Source: AP-15 sp963762575 (lineage in GTDB: Bacteria; Pseudomonadota; Alphaproteobacteria; ATCC43930; CGMCC-115725). Taken from it: 64,000 nt of DNA. The stretch is taken from the NCBI GenBank assembly GCA_963762575.1, contig CAVXLL010000001.1, forward strand, positions 1,244,342 to 1,308,341, written 5' to 3'. A program made the translations under genes and the position numbers. Positions within the stretch are counted from its first letter, which is position 1. The number at the start of each line of letters is the position of its first letter. This document shows, piece after piece, positions 27,941-36,464 of this stretch. The notes under the pieces were generated by a model. That model was not told where the DNA came from. It ran no database searches and saw nothing but the letters and a program-made list of their open reading frames with translations.

Positions 27941-29833
27941 ATGAACAGCTCCAACACGACACCTGAACTTATTCTCCATCGCGGCTTGTTTACGACACTC
28001 GACCGCGCCAATCCGACAGCCACTGCCGTCGCGATCACGGACGGGAAATTCTCTGCGGTGGGCCGCGACAGTGACGTGATGAAGCTCGCCGGCAAACAGA
28101 CCAAGATTATCGATCTCAAAGGCCGGCGCGTTCTTCCCGGCCTGATCGACAACCATCTCCACATCATTCGCGGCGGGCTCAATTTCAATATGGAGCTGCG
28201 CTGGGACGGCGTGCGCTCGCTGGCCGATGCGATGGCGATGCTAAAGCGGCAGGTGGCGGTCACGCCGCCGCCGCAATGGGTGCGGGTGGTGGGCGGCTTT
28301 ACCGAGCACCAGTTCGACGAGAAGCGGTTGCCGACACTGGACGAGATCAACGCGGTGGCTCCCGATACGCCGGTCTTCCTCCTGCATCTCTACGATCGCG
28401 CGCTGCTAAACAAGGCGGCGTTGCGCGCAATCGGCTACACCGCGGAGACGCCGGTGCCGCCGGGCGGCGAAATGGTGCTCGACAGCTACGACAATCCGAC
28501 CGGGCTGCTGCTGGCGAAACCGAATGCCGGTATTCTTTACGCGACCCTCGCCCGGGGTCCGAAACTGCCGTTCGACTATCAGGTCAACTCGACGCGGCAC
28601 TTCATGCGGGAACTGAACCGGCTCGGGGTGACCGGCGCGATCGACGCGGGCGGCGGCTTCCAGAACTACCCCGAGGACTACGCAGTCGTCGAAAAGCTCG
28701 CCGCCGAAGGCCAGCTCACCGTCCGCATCGCCTACAACCTGTTCACGCAGAAACCCAAGGGCGAGAAGGACGATTTCCTCAACTGGACGAAGAACTCGAA
28801 ATATCAACAGGGCACGGATTATTTCCGCCACAACGGTGGCGGTGAGATGCTGGTCTTCTCCGCCGCCGATTTCGAGGATTTCCGCCAGCCGCGGCCCGAC
28901 ATGCCGGGAGAAATGGAGGGAGAGCTCGAACAGGTGGTTCGCATCCTTGCCTCGAATAATTGGCCCTGGCGGTTGCACGCAACTTACGACGAGACGATCG
29001 CGCGCGCGCTCGACGCGTTCGAACGGGTCAACCAGGATATCCCGATCGACCGCCTCAACTGGTTCTTCGACCATGCCGAGACGATTTCGGACCGGTCCAT
29101 CGACCGCATCGCCGCACTCGGCGGTGGCATCGCCGTGCAGCACCGTATGGCCTATCAGGGCGAATATTTTGTCGAGCGCTACGGCATCGGTGCGGCTGAG
29201 GCGACGCCGCCAATTGCCCGGATGCTGCAGGCGGGGATCCCGGTCTCGGCCGGTACCGACGCCACCCGTGTCGCCTCCTACAATCCCTGGGTCTCGCTCT
29301 CATGGCTCGTCACCGGCAAGACAGTGGGCGGCCTGCGCCTTTACCCAGCCCGCAACCGCCTCGACCGCGAGACGGCGCTCAGGATGTGGACCGAAAACGT
29401 CACCTGGTTCTCGAATGAGGAAGGCAAAAAGGGCCGGATCGAGGTCGGCCAATTCGCCGACCTCGTCGTTCCCGACCGCGACTACTTCGCCTGTTCCGAG
29501 GATGAGATCGCCGACACGACGTCCGACCTCACTATTGTCGGCGGCAAGGTGGTCTATGGCTCCGGCGATTTTGCCGCTTTCGACGAGACCGCACCGCCGC
29601 TGGCCATGCCGGACTGGTCGCCGGTTCGGCGCTTCGGCGGCTACGCCGCCTGGGGCGAATCCAGCGGCTCCGGACAGGCCGTGGCACGGCGGTCGCTTGC
29701 CGCCGCGTGCGGCTGTGCAAACCATTGCGGCATCCATGGCCACGATCACGCGGCCGCGGGGTCGGCACGTCTGCCAGTCAGTGATTTCAGATCCTTCTGG
29801 GGCGCGCTCGGCTGCTCTTGCTGGGCATTCTAA
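27941..29833 (+). CDS. YtcJ-like amidohydrolase (PF07969)
   Basis: 630 residues. The beta-sandwich plus TIM-barrel layout of the amidohydrolase-3 family is visible: VAITDGKFSAVG, then GLIDNHLHIIRGGLN (metal-binding H-x-H), IPIDRLNWFFDHAE (His), and ISAGTDATR-type Asp motif (VSAGTDATRVASYNPW). GKKGRIEVGQFADLVV follows near the C-terminus. The last 70 or so residues contain a histidine/cysteine cluster (CGCANHCGIHGHDHAAAG) that is not typical. The family hydrolyses amides, formamides or imides on exported or cytoplasmic substrates. It is probably co-transcribed with the YcaC-like hydrolase 101 bases upstream. Confidence 0.88.
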   Translation: MNSSNTTPELILHRGLFTTLDRANPTATAVAITDGKFSAVGRDSDVMKLAGKQTKIIDLKGRRVLPGLIDNHLHIIRGGLNFNMELRWDGVRSLADAMAMLKRQVAVTPPPQWVRVVGGFTEHQFDEKRLPTLDEINAVAPDTPVFLLHLYDRALLNKAALRAIGYTAETPVPPGGEMVLDSYDNPTGLLLAKPNAGILYATLARGPKLPFDYQVNSTRHFMRELNRLGVTGAIDAGGGFQNYPEDYAVVEKLAAEGQLTVRIAYNLFTQKPKGEKDDFLNWTKNSKYQQGTDYFRHNGGGEMLVFSAADFEDFRQPRPDMPGEMEGELEQVVRILASNNWPWRLHATYDETIARALDAFERVNQDIPIDRLNWFFDHAETISDRSIDRIAALGGGIAVQHRMAYQGEYFVERYGIGAAEATPPIARMLQAGIPVSAGTDATRVASYNPWVSLSWLVTGKTVGGLRLYPARNRLDRETALRMWTENVTWFSNEEGKKGRIEVGQFADLVVPDRDYFACSEDEIADTTSDLTIVGGKVVYGSGDFAAFDETAPPLAMPDWSPVRRFGGYAAWGESSGSGQAVARRSLAAACGCANHCGIHGHDHAAAGSARLPVSDFRSFWGALGCSCWAF

Positions 29834-30099
29834 CCTTGCGGCACACTGCAAGAGAGACGCGGTTCGTCGGGTCGACCCATACTCGATGAGCGATGGACTT
29901 GGGTCGCGGCCCGTATCGGACTGACCAGCGCCTAGCTACGAGGCGGCCCGACCAAGGCTCCGCGACTTTCCGGCAGCTGTCGCCGAGCAGGATAATTCTG
30001 GTCTTTGCCCGGGGTGGCTCTGGGTCTGCTTGGCGACCTCAGTCGGGCTCGTTGGGGCCCGCCGAGTGATTTAGGGCCGACTTAGTTTGGGAGCCTGCC

Positions 30100-31005
30100 A
30101 TGCGCATAATCAAGACATTCGCTTTAACGGTCGTCCTTTGCGGAAGTCTGGCGAGCGTGCCGGTGTCGCAGGTAGTTGCCGCAACCCCGACACCCGCCGT
30201 CGCGGTCAGTCCGCAATACGATACAACCCATGTCTATGTCGCGCCGGACGATTTCGACCGGTTCGTTGCCAGCCTCGTCACGACGTTTGGCGGGACAACA
30301 TCCAAGGAAGGCGAGTTCACCGTCACACCGACGCCCAGCCTTACCATGTCGCAGCTTGTCCTCACCCCTGTAGGAACTTTGTCAATCTTTGGTTTCAAGA
30401 CCCCGATTCCCTATCCCTTTGGCGCGGAACGGACGGGCTATCTCGTAACCGACATAGACGCAGCCGTTCGGGCCGCACGCGCCCACGGCGCTGCTGTGAC
30501 GGTCGCGACCTTTCCCGACCCGATCGGCCGCGACGTCGTCATTCAATGGCCCGGCGGCGTCAACCTGCAGCTCTACTGGCACACGACGGCGCCGAATTAT
30601 CCGCCGCTGCAAACCGTGCCCGAGAATCGGGTCTACGTCTCGCCGGATTCGGCCGATGCCTTCATCCGCGATTTCGTCGCTTTCGCGCATGGCAAGATCG
30701 TTTCTGACGACCGCAACGCGCCAGGCGTGGAGGTCGGCCGACCAACCGATACCTACCGACGCGTCCGCATCGAATCCGCCTTCGGCCGCGTGGCTGTGCT
30801 GGTGACCGATGGCCATCTTCCCTATCCTTATGGGCGGGAGGTGACGGGCTACGAGGTCTCCGATCTCTCTGCGACGATCGGCAAGGCTGAAAACTCAGGC
30901 GCAGCTGTGCTGGTTAAACCCTACATGGCCGGCGACCGTGAGGCCGCGATCCTGCAGTTCCCAGGCGGCTATATTGCCGAGATTCATGCAGCATCGCACA
31001 AGTGA
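30100..31005 (+). CDS. Secreted VOC/glyoxalase-like protein with two repeats
   Basis: 301 residues. It has a Sec signal (MRIIKTFALTVVLCGSLASV ... VVAATPT) and then two related halves of the beta-alpha-beta-beta-beta type. The first contains HVYVAPDDFDRFVASLVTTF and the second RVYVSPDSADAFIRDFVAF. Each ends in a PYPFG/PYPYG-GY(L/E)V motif followed by GAAV and VIQWPGG / ILQFPGGYIAEIH. This is the tandem arrangement of the VOC superfamily, whose members bind metals and small molecules; the usual metal residues are not all clear. It sits ten bases before a porin gene and likely shares its transcript, so a role in binding or processing an imported compound in the periplasm is possible. Confidence 0.75.
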   Translation: MRIIKTFALTVVLCGSLASVPVSQVVAATPTPAVAVSPQYDTTHVYVAPDDFDRFVASLVTTFGGTTSKEGEFTVTPTPSLTMSQLVLTPVGTLSIFGFKTPIPYPFGAERTGYLVTDIDAAVRAARAHGAAVTVATFPDPIGRDVVIQWPGGVNLQLYWHTTAPNYPPLQTVPENRVYVSPDSADAFIRDFVAFAHGKIVSDDRNAPGVEVGRPTDTYRRVRIESAFGRVAVLVTDGHLPYPYGREVTGYEVSDLSATIGKAENSGAAVLVKPYMAGDREAAILQFPGGYIAEIHAASHK

Positions 31006-31014
31006 ACGCTTGCC

Positions 31015-32427
31015 GTGCGGCTCACGTCTTTGGCGCTGTTCGGGTCGATCGCAGCCTCGATCGCCGGGGCGGCGTTTGCCCAAGACGCGGGATCGCTGGC
31101 GATGGGTTTGCCCGCCCGTCCGACGATCGGCATGAACCGGTGGCAGGAAGACTGGTCGGTATTGGCTGATCCGAGCCTACGAACCGAGCCCTTCGACAAT
31201 TTGAAGTACATTCCACTGTCTCCGGATGATCCGAAGAGCTATGTGTCCTTCGGCCTCGATCTGCGCGAGCGCTTCGAATCACTCAACGCGGCTACTTTCG
31301 GCGTCGGCGGGATCCCCGTTCAGAACTATGTGCTGGATCGTGAGTATATTCACGCCGATATCCGGCCCAACCAGAATTGGCAGATCTTCATACAGCTCCA
31401 GGACGACTACGCGCTGGGGAAATCGATAATCACCCCGGTTGACCGGGACCCGCTCGACCTTGCGCAAGGCTTCGTCACCTATTCGGGAGACTTGGCGGGC
31501 GGCGAAGTGAAGGTCCGCGTGGGGCGCCAGGAGATGGCCTTCGACCTGCAGCGTTTCGTCTCCATCCGGGATGGTCCCAATGTGCGCCAGGCTTACGATG
31601 CGGCTTGGCTCGATTGGGAGAAGAACCCGTGGCGCATCATCAGCTTCTGGAGTGAACCCGTCGTCTATATCCCCCAGGGCGTCTTCAACGACTACTCCAA
31701 TGGCCAATTCCAATATGGCGGGTTCAGAGTTGAGCGGCGAGACATCGGACCAGGACGCCTCAGTGCCTATTATTCGCGTTACGATCTCGACAATTCGCAT
31801 TTTCTCTTTGCCAGCGGCAGCGAACGGCGCAACATCTTCGATGTGCGTTATGCCGGCGACTACGCCGGATGGGATTGGGACCTCGAGTTAATGGTCCAGA
31901 CCGGAAGCGTCGGCGCCAAAACCGCCCGCGCCTGGGCGCTGGGAACGCTGGGCGGCTTCACATTCGCCGATGCGAACTGGCGCCCCCGTCTGGGGCTTCA
32001 GGTCGACGCGGCGACGGGTGACCAAAACCCCAAGTCCAGTACGCTCGGAACCTTCAATCCGCTTTTCCCGAACGGCTATTACTTTACCTTGGCTGGATTG
32101 ACCACCTATGCAAATCTGATCCACGTCAAGCCCTCGGTGACCGTCAAGCCAACTAGCGCCCTGACATTCCGCGCCGCCGCCGCCCTACAGTGGCGCGAGA
32201 CGACGGCTGATGCCGTCTATGTCGTACCCAATATTCCCGTTCGCGGCACAGCGGGTTCCGCGGGGCGCTGGACTGGCGCTTATGGACAAATTCGCGCCGA
32301 ATATGCATTCAACGGCCATCTGACGGGCGCCATCGAAGCCGTGTATTTTGGGGTCGGCAGTGCCATCCGCCGCGCTGGCGGGCATGACAGCGACTATGTC
32401 GGTGTCGAGCTCAATTTCGGATGGTGA
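31015..32427 (+). CDS. Outer-membrane porin, alginate-export/AlgE-like family
   Basis: 470 residues. Signal peptide MRLTSLALFGSIAASIAGAA ends FAQD. The mature part has alternating aromatic beta-strands (YVSFGLDLRERFESL, WQIFIQLQDDYALG, VKVRVGRQEMAFDLQRFVSI, WDWDLELMVQTGSVG) and ends in the outer-membrane sorting signal ...YVGVELNFGW with terminal aromatic residue. The 'alginate export' family includes porins for sugars and aromatic acids. The start is GTG 31015. It lies between the VOC-like protein and the MFS exporter, suggesting an uptake or export set for one compound. Confidence 0.82.
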   Translation: MRLTSLALFGSIAASIAGAAFAQDAGSLAMGLPARPTIGMNRWQEDWSVLADPSLRTEPFDNLKYIPLSPDDPKSYVSFGLDLRERFESLNAATFGVGGIPVQNYVLDREYIHADIRPNQNWQIFIQLQDDYALGKSIITPVDRDPLDLAQGFVTYSGDLAGGEVKVRVGRQEMAFDLQRFVSIRDGPNVRQAYDAAWLDWEKNPWRIISFWSEPVVYIPQGVFNDYSNGQFQYGGFRVERRDIGPGRLSAYYSRYDLDNSHFLFASGSERRNIFDVRYAGDYAGWDWDLELMVQTGSVGAKTARAWALGTLGGFTFADANWRPRLGLQVDAATGDQNPKSSTLGTFNPLFPNGYYFTLAGLTTYANLIHVKPSVTVKPTSALTFRAAAALQWRETTADAVYVVPNIPVRGTAGSAGRWTGAYGQIRAEYAFNGHLTGAIEAVYFGVGSAIRRAGGHDSDYVGVELNFGW

Positions 32428-32428
32428 G

Positions 32429-34027
32429 ATGAAGACCGCCGAGGTGCCGGGTTCGGCGTGGAGCCCGTTCCGTTACACAGTTTTTACCGTGCTCTGGGTG
32501 GCGACGGTCGTCTCCAACATCGGCAGCTGGATGCAGAACGCCGCGGCGGCGTGGCTGATGACCAGCCTCCGCCCGGATCCATTCGAAGTGGCCCTCGTCC
32601 AGGCGGCAACGACCTTGCCCATGTTCCTGTTCAGCCTCCCTGCCGGAGCATTGGCCGACATCGTCGACCGCCGTCGCCTTCTTATCGTGGTGCAGATCGC
32701 GGCGGTAGCAATCGCCGCCCTGTTCGCGCTCTTCGTATGGCTGGAGTGGATCACACCCAACTGGCTGCTGATATTTATTTCCCTGTCGGGGATCGCGACG
32801 GTTCTGGCGATGCCGTCGTGGCAGGCTATCGTGCCGCAGCTCGTACCAAAGGAAGAGCTCCGTTCTGCAGTCGCCCTCAACGGCGTGGGCCTGAATATCA
32901 GCCGTGCCATCGGTCCGGCGTTGGCCGGCCTGGCGATTGGCGCACTAGGGATGGCGGCACCCTATTGGATCAATGCGTTGAGCACGTTCGCCGTCATCGC
33001 CGCGCTTATCTGGTGGCGCCCTCCCCAACCGGTTGCACAATCTCTGCCCGCCGAGCGCTTCGTCAATGCGATTCGCAGCGGTTTGCGCTACGCCCGCTAT
33101 AATCCGGATCTGCGCGCGACCTTGATCCGGTCCGCCGGCTTCTTCCCGCTCGCCAGCGTCTATTGGGCGCTTTTGCCACTTCTGGTGCGCGCACGAATCG
33201 CGGGCGGCCCGGAGACATACGGCATACTCCTCGGCGCAATCGGCGCCGGCGCTGTTTGCGGCGCATTCGTATTGCCGGCAGCGGCAAAGCTGGGTGCTGA
33301 TCGGGTCATGACAGGGGCGACGGTCGTCACCGCGCTTGCGCTCGCCCTGTTCGCCATCGCTCGTGAGCCCGCAACCGGCCTGATCGCCTGCGTGCTTGCC
33401 GGAATTTCCTGGGTCGCCGCGATCGCCACCTTGAACGTATCGGCCCAATTTGCGCTGCCGGGCTGGGTCCGCGGGCGGGGAATGGCGATGTTCGCAACCG
33501 TGCAGTTCGCGGGCTTGGCCGTCGGCAGCATTGTCTGGGGACAGGCGGCGCAGGTGATCGGGCTCCCGGCCGTTCACATCATCGCGGCGATCACGCTGGT
33601 CGTCTCCGTCCCACTGCTGTGGCGTTGGAAGCTTCAGACTGCCGCCGGTCTCGACCTCGCGCCGTCGACGCATTGGCCCGCTCCGTTGCTCTCACACGAC
33701 ATCGAGCCCGACCGAGGTCCGGTGCTGGTCACCATCGAATACGTCGTCGCCGCGGTTGATCGCGCGGCATTCCTCGCGGCGATGGCGAAGCTGGCGGGCG
33801 AGCGCCGCCGAGACGGCGCTTTTGATTGGGGCATCTACAAAGACGCCTCAAAAGAGGGTGTCTTCGTCGAGACATTCTGCGTCGATTCCTGGCTCGACCA
33901 CATGCGACAGCATCAACGCGTGACCAATGCCGACCGAGTGCTGCAGCACGCTGTGCATCGTTTCCAAGCGGAAGGCACGCCGGCGGTCAGGCATTTGATA
34001 GCCGCACAAGGGAGCGCAAACGGATGA
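32429..34027 (+). CDS. MFS transporter (MFS_3 type) with C-terminal soluble domain
   Basis: 532 residues. About twelve membrane helices occupy residues 15-400, with the GALADIVDRRRLL loop motif and SWQAIVPQLVPKEELRSAVALN typical of the MFS_3 (enterobactin-exporter-like) family. After the last helix (VVSVPLLWRWKL) comes a 110-residue soluble tail containing VLVTIEYVVAAVDRAAFLAA and WGIYKDASKEGVFVETFCVD. It resembles an antibiotic-biosynthesis-monooxygenase-type ferredoxin fold; this tail is also seen in related proteins. ATG 32429 overlaps the end of the porin gene (TGAGATG), so the genes are coupled. The substrate is unknown. Confidence 0.87.
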   Translation: MKTAEVPGSAWSPFRYTVFTVLWVATVVSNIGSWMQNAAAAWLMTSLRPDPFEVALVQAATTLPMFLFSLPAGALADIVDRRRLLIVVQIAAVAIAALFALFVWLEWITPNWLLIFISLSGIATVLAMPSWQAIVPQLVPKEELRSAVALNGVGLNISRAIGPALAGLAIGALGMAAPYWINALSTFAVIAALIWWRPPQPVAQSLPAERFVNAIRSGLRYARYNPDLRATLIRSAGFFPLASVYWALLPLLVRARIAGGPETYGILLGAIGAGAVCGAFVLPAAAKLGADRVMTGATVVTALALALFAIAREPATGLIACVLAGISWVAAIATLNVSAQFALPGWVRGRGMAMFATVQFAGLAVGSIVWGQAAQVIGLPAVHIIAAITLVVSVPLLWRWKLQTAAGLDLAPSTHWPAPLLSHDIEPDRGPVLVTIEYVVAAVDRAAFLAAMAKLAGERRRDGAFDWGIYKDASKEGVFVETFCVDSWLDHMRQHQRVTNADRVLQHAVHRFQAEGTPAVRHLIAAQGSANG

Positions 34028-34181
34028 TCGGGGAGACATCTCGTAAGCTTTTGATTTCATCGACTTATCCGCGGAATTGGGAGAATTTTCCCGCGGTTTC
34101 CCTGTCAGCAGGGAAAAAATCGCAGCGTGGCTCTTCATCCGCGGCTCCTGCTATCATGCCCGCGAGAGGAGAGGATCCGGT

Positions 34182-35519
34182 ATGGGCGACACTCGGAAGT
34201 ACGCCGTCATCGACCCCGCCACCGGCAAACTGGACCGCCGCATCTTCAGCGATGAGGCGATCTACGACGACGAGATGGAGAAGATCTTCGGGCGCGCCTG
34301 GCTGATGATCGGGCATGAGAGCCTGGTGCCCGGGCCGGATGATTTCTTCCACACCTACATGGGCGAAGACCCGGTCATCCTGACCCGCGACGCAGAGGGT
34401 CGGCTCCACGCGCTCCTCAACATGTGCCGCCACCGCGGCAATCGCGTCGTGCGTTGTGACGACGGCAACGCCAAGCGGTTCATGTGCACCTACCACGGCT
34501 GGACCTACCGCAACGACGGCGCCCTCGAGCACGTCCCCGGCGAGGCCGAGGCCTATTACGGGGCACTCGACCGGCCGTCGCTCGGTCTGATCGAGGCGCG
34601 CGTCGAGACCTACGCGGGGATCGTCTTTGCAACCTGGGCCAAGGACGCGCCGAGCCTCGAAGCTTATCTGGGCGACGCGCGCTGGTATCTCGACACCGTG
34701 TTTAATCGGCGCGACGGCGGCATGCAGGCGCTGGGCCCGATGAAATGGCTCGAGCCGGTCAACTGGAAGACATTGGTGGACAACTGCTCGGACAACTACC
34801 ACGTCCCGACCAGCCATCTCTCCAGCGCCCGGGTCCAGACCCGCTTCCTCGGCCGCCCGCGGCTGTCCCACGAGGACCAGTTCGCGAGCCCCAACAGGCA
34901 CGCCTTTGTCAACGGGCATGGGCTCACCTTCCGCGACGCCGACGACAACGCGCCCCGGTTCGTGCACGGCATGTCGAGCGAGACGATGCGGCTGTTCCAG
35001 GAGTACCACGAGGCGACGATGCCCGAGGTCGAGCGGCGGCTCGGCACGCTCCGCGCGCGCCGGGTGCAGCTCGCCAACCACTCGATCTTCCCGAACGGGA
35101 TCCTGGGGCTGCGAATGGCCCTCCCGCGCGGTCCGCTGAAGACCGAGTTCTGGCATTTCGTGCTGGTGGACCAGGATATGCCCGAAGACTTGAAGCGCGT
35201 GATCCGAATCGGCAGTCAGGCCAACAACGGCGCCGCGGGCATGTTCGAGCAGGACGACGTTGACAACTGGCGTCAGGTGACCGCCGCGAGCACGAGCCGC
35301 CTCGGGCGCCGGCACCCCCAGGATCTGTCGATGGGCTTAGGGCATGCGGGGCCGCATCCGGATTATCCCGGGCTCGTCTCCGAGCGCTACATCTCGGAGA
35401 GCAACCAGCGTCTCTTCTATAGGCGCTGGGAAGAGTTCATGAATGCGGAAAGCTGGGCCGACATCCCGCTCGACCCGATCACGGCACGTTTCGACGGCAC
35501 CGCAACGATGCAGGGCTAG
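34182..35519 (+). CDS. Aromatic ring-hydroxylating dioxygenase, alpha subunit (Rieske)
   Basis: 445 residues. The N-terminal Rieske [2Fe-2S] ligands are C-x-H in LLNMCRHRGNRV and C-x2-H in FMCTYHGWTYR. The mononuclear iron ligands are the two histidines of VDNCSDNYHVPTSH and a C-terminal acid. This is the catalytic subunit that inserts O2 into an aromatic ring, acting with the beta subunit and an electron-transfer chain that is not encoded here. ATG 34182 follows GAGAGGAGAGGA. The beta-subunit gene follows at 35658 in the same direction, separated by a palindromic repeat. Confidence 0.93.
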   Translation: MGDTRKYAVIDPATGKLDRRIFSDEAIYDDEMEKIFGRAWLMIGHESLVPGPDDFFHTYMGEDPVILTRDAEGRLHALLNMCRHRGNRVVRCDDGNAKRFMCTYHGWTYRNDGALEHVPGEAEAYYGALDRPSLGLIEARVETYAGIVFATWAKDAPSLEAYLGDARWYLDTVFNRRDGGMQALGPMKWLEPVNWKTLVDNCSDNYHVPTSHLSSARVQTRFLGRPRLSHEDQFASPNRHAFVNGHGLTFRDADDNAPRFVHGMSSETMRLFQEYHEATMPEVERRLGTLRARRVQLANHSIFPNGILGLRMALPRGPLKTEFWHFVLVDQDMPEDLKRVIRIGSQANNGAAGMFEQDDVDNWRQVTAASTSRLGRRHPQDLSMGLGHAGPHPDYPGLVSERYISESNQRLFYRRWEEFMNAESWADIPLDPITARFDGTATMQG

Positions 35520-35549
35520 TGCGGATGACTCGAATGTCCGATCAGACCG

Positions 35550-35628
35550 CCGAGATTGCTTCGTCGATTCGCTCCTCGCAATGACACCCTTTTTCTGCGT
35601 CATTGCGAGCGGAGAGAAGCAATCTCGG
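35550..35628. repeat. 79-bp interspersed palindromic repeat
   Basis: Imperfect inverted repeat. The left arm (35550-35585) begins CCGAGATTGCTTCG and ends CTCGCAATGAC; the right arm (35599-35628) is GTCATTGCGAGCGGAGAGAA followed by GCAATCTCGG. This GTCATTGCGAGCG...GAAGCAATC motif is a widely scattered bacterial intergenic repeat. It lies between the dioxygenase alpha and beta genes and could reduce read-through into the beta gene. Confidence 0.88.
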
Positions 35629-35657
35629 CGAAACCGTGGCTAGCGGGTGGGTGCCCG

Positions 35658-36224
35658 GTGAAGCCAACACCCGCGAACGAGGCCGAGGCCAGCCGGGTGG
35701 CATCGCCGGTAGCGCTGACAGCGCAGCAGGCGCTGTGGCTCGAGCTGATGCAATTCTACATCCGCGAGGCTTGGCTGCTCGACGAGCGCAAGCTCAAGGA
35801 GTGGCTCGATCTGTTCACCGACGATGTCCTCTATTTCATGCCCCGCCGCAAGAATGTCCCGCGCCGGGAGGTGCACCGCGAGTTCACACCACTCGGCGAT
35901 CTGTCGATCCTCGAAGAGGACAAGCGCTATCTCGAGATGCGGGTGGCCCGGCTCGACACCGGGATGGCCTGGGCCGAGGATCCGCCGTCGCGCACCCGTC
36001 ACCTGATCGGCAATCTCGCGGCGGTGCCGCTGGAGAACGGCGAGGTCGAGGCCAAGACCGCATTTCTGGTTTACCGCTCGCACCTCGAGACGGATCATCA
36101 GCTCCTCTCCGGTTGCCGCGAGGATTTGCTGCGCAAGGTGGAGGGCGCGTGGAAGGTGGCCCGGCGCACGATCGTCCTCGACGCCAACGTGCTCCTCGAC
36201 AAGAACCTCAGCGTCTTCCTCTAG
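35658..36224 (+). CDS. Aromatic ring-hydroxylating dioxygenase, beta subunit
   Basis: 188 residues from GTG 35658 (MKPTPANEAEAS). It has the cystatin-like fold of the small subunit, seen as WLELMQFYIREAWLLDERKL, DLFTDDVLYFMPRR and PPSRTRHLIGNL, ending NVLLDKNLSVFL. It supports the alpha3beta3 hexamer structurally. The frame is open to 35556, but that part is encoded by the palindromic repeat and is unlikely to be translated. The last 169 bp are duplicated at 39047-39215. Confidence 0.9.
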   Translation: MKPTPANEAEASRVASPVALTAQQALWLELMQFYIREAWLLDERKLKEWLDLFTDDVLYFMPRRKNVPRREVHREFTPLGDLSILEEDKRYLEMRVARLDTGMAWAEDPPSRTRHLIGNLAAVPLENGEVEAKTAFLVYRSHLETDHQLLSGCREDLLRKVEGAWKVARRTIVLDANVLLDKNLSVFL

Positions 36225-36464
36225 GCCAAAACCCAATCATCAGCCTGACCAGGTCTCGACCGATCGCGGCCGCTCGTTGCGCTGACGACTTCGGCCGGTT
36301 CTGCCCTATCCCAGCAGGGTTCATCATAGTGTCATAATCGGGCACTACAGGTTATTTCGACGCTGCGATGCTGTAGCGAGTTCGCGTTGGGGGTATCCCA
36401 CCTCCGTTTTTGTCGAGTTATCGCAGTTCTCTGTCGACGATTCTGGGAAGGGGAGCCGACACAA

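Noticed and set aside
34040..34150. Possible structured RNA before the dioxygenase alpha gene
   Set aside because: The TTTTCCCGCGG...CAGGGAAAAAATCG pattern resembles a scattered alphaproteobacterial repeat relic like those at 21.2 and 48.0 kb; no stable stem could be drawn that relates to the gene start.
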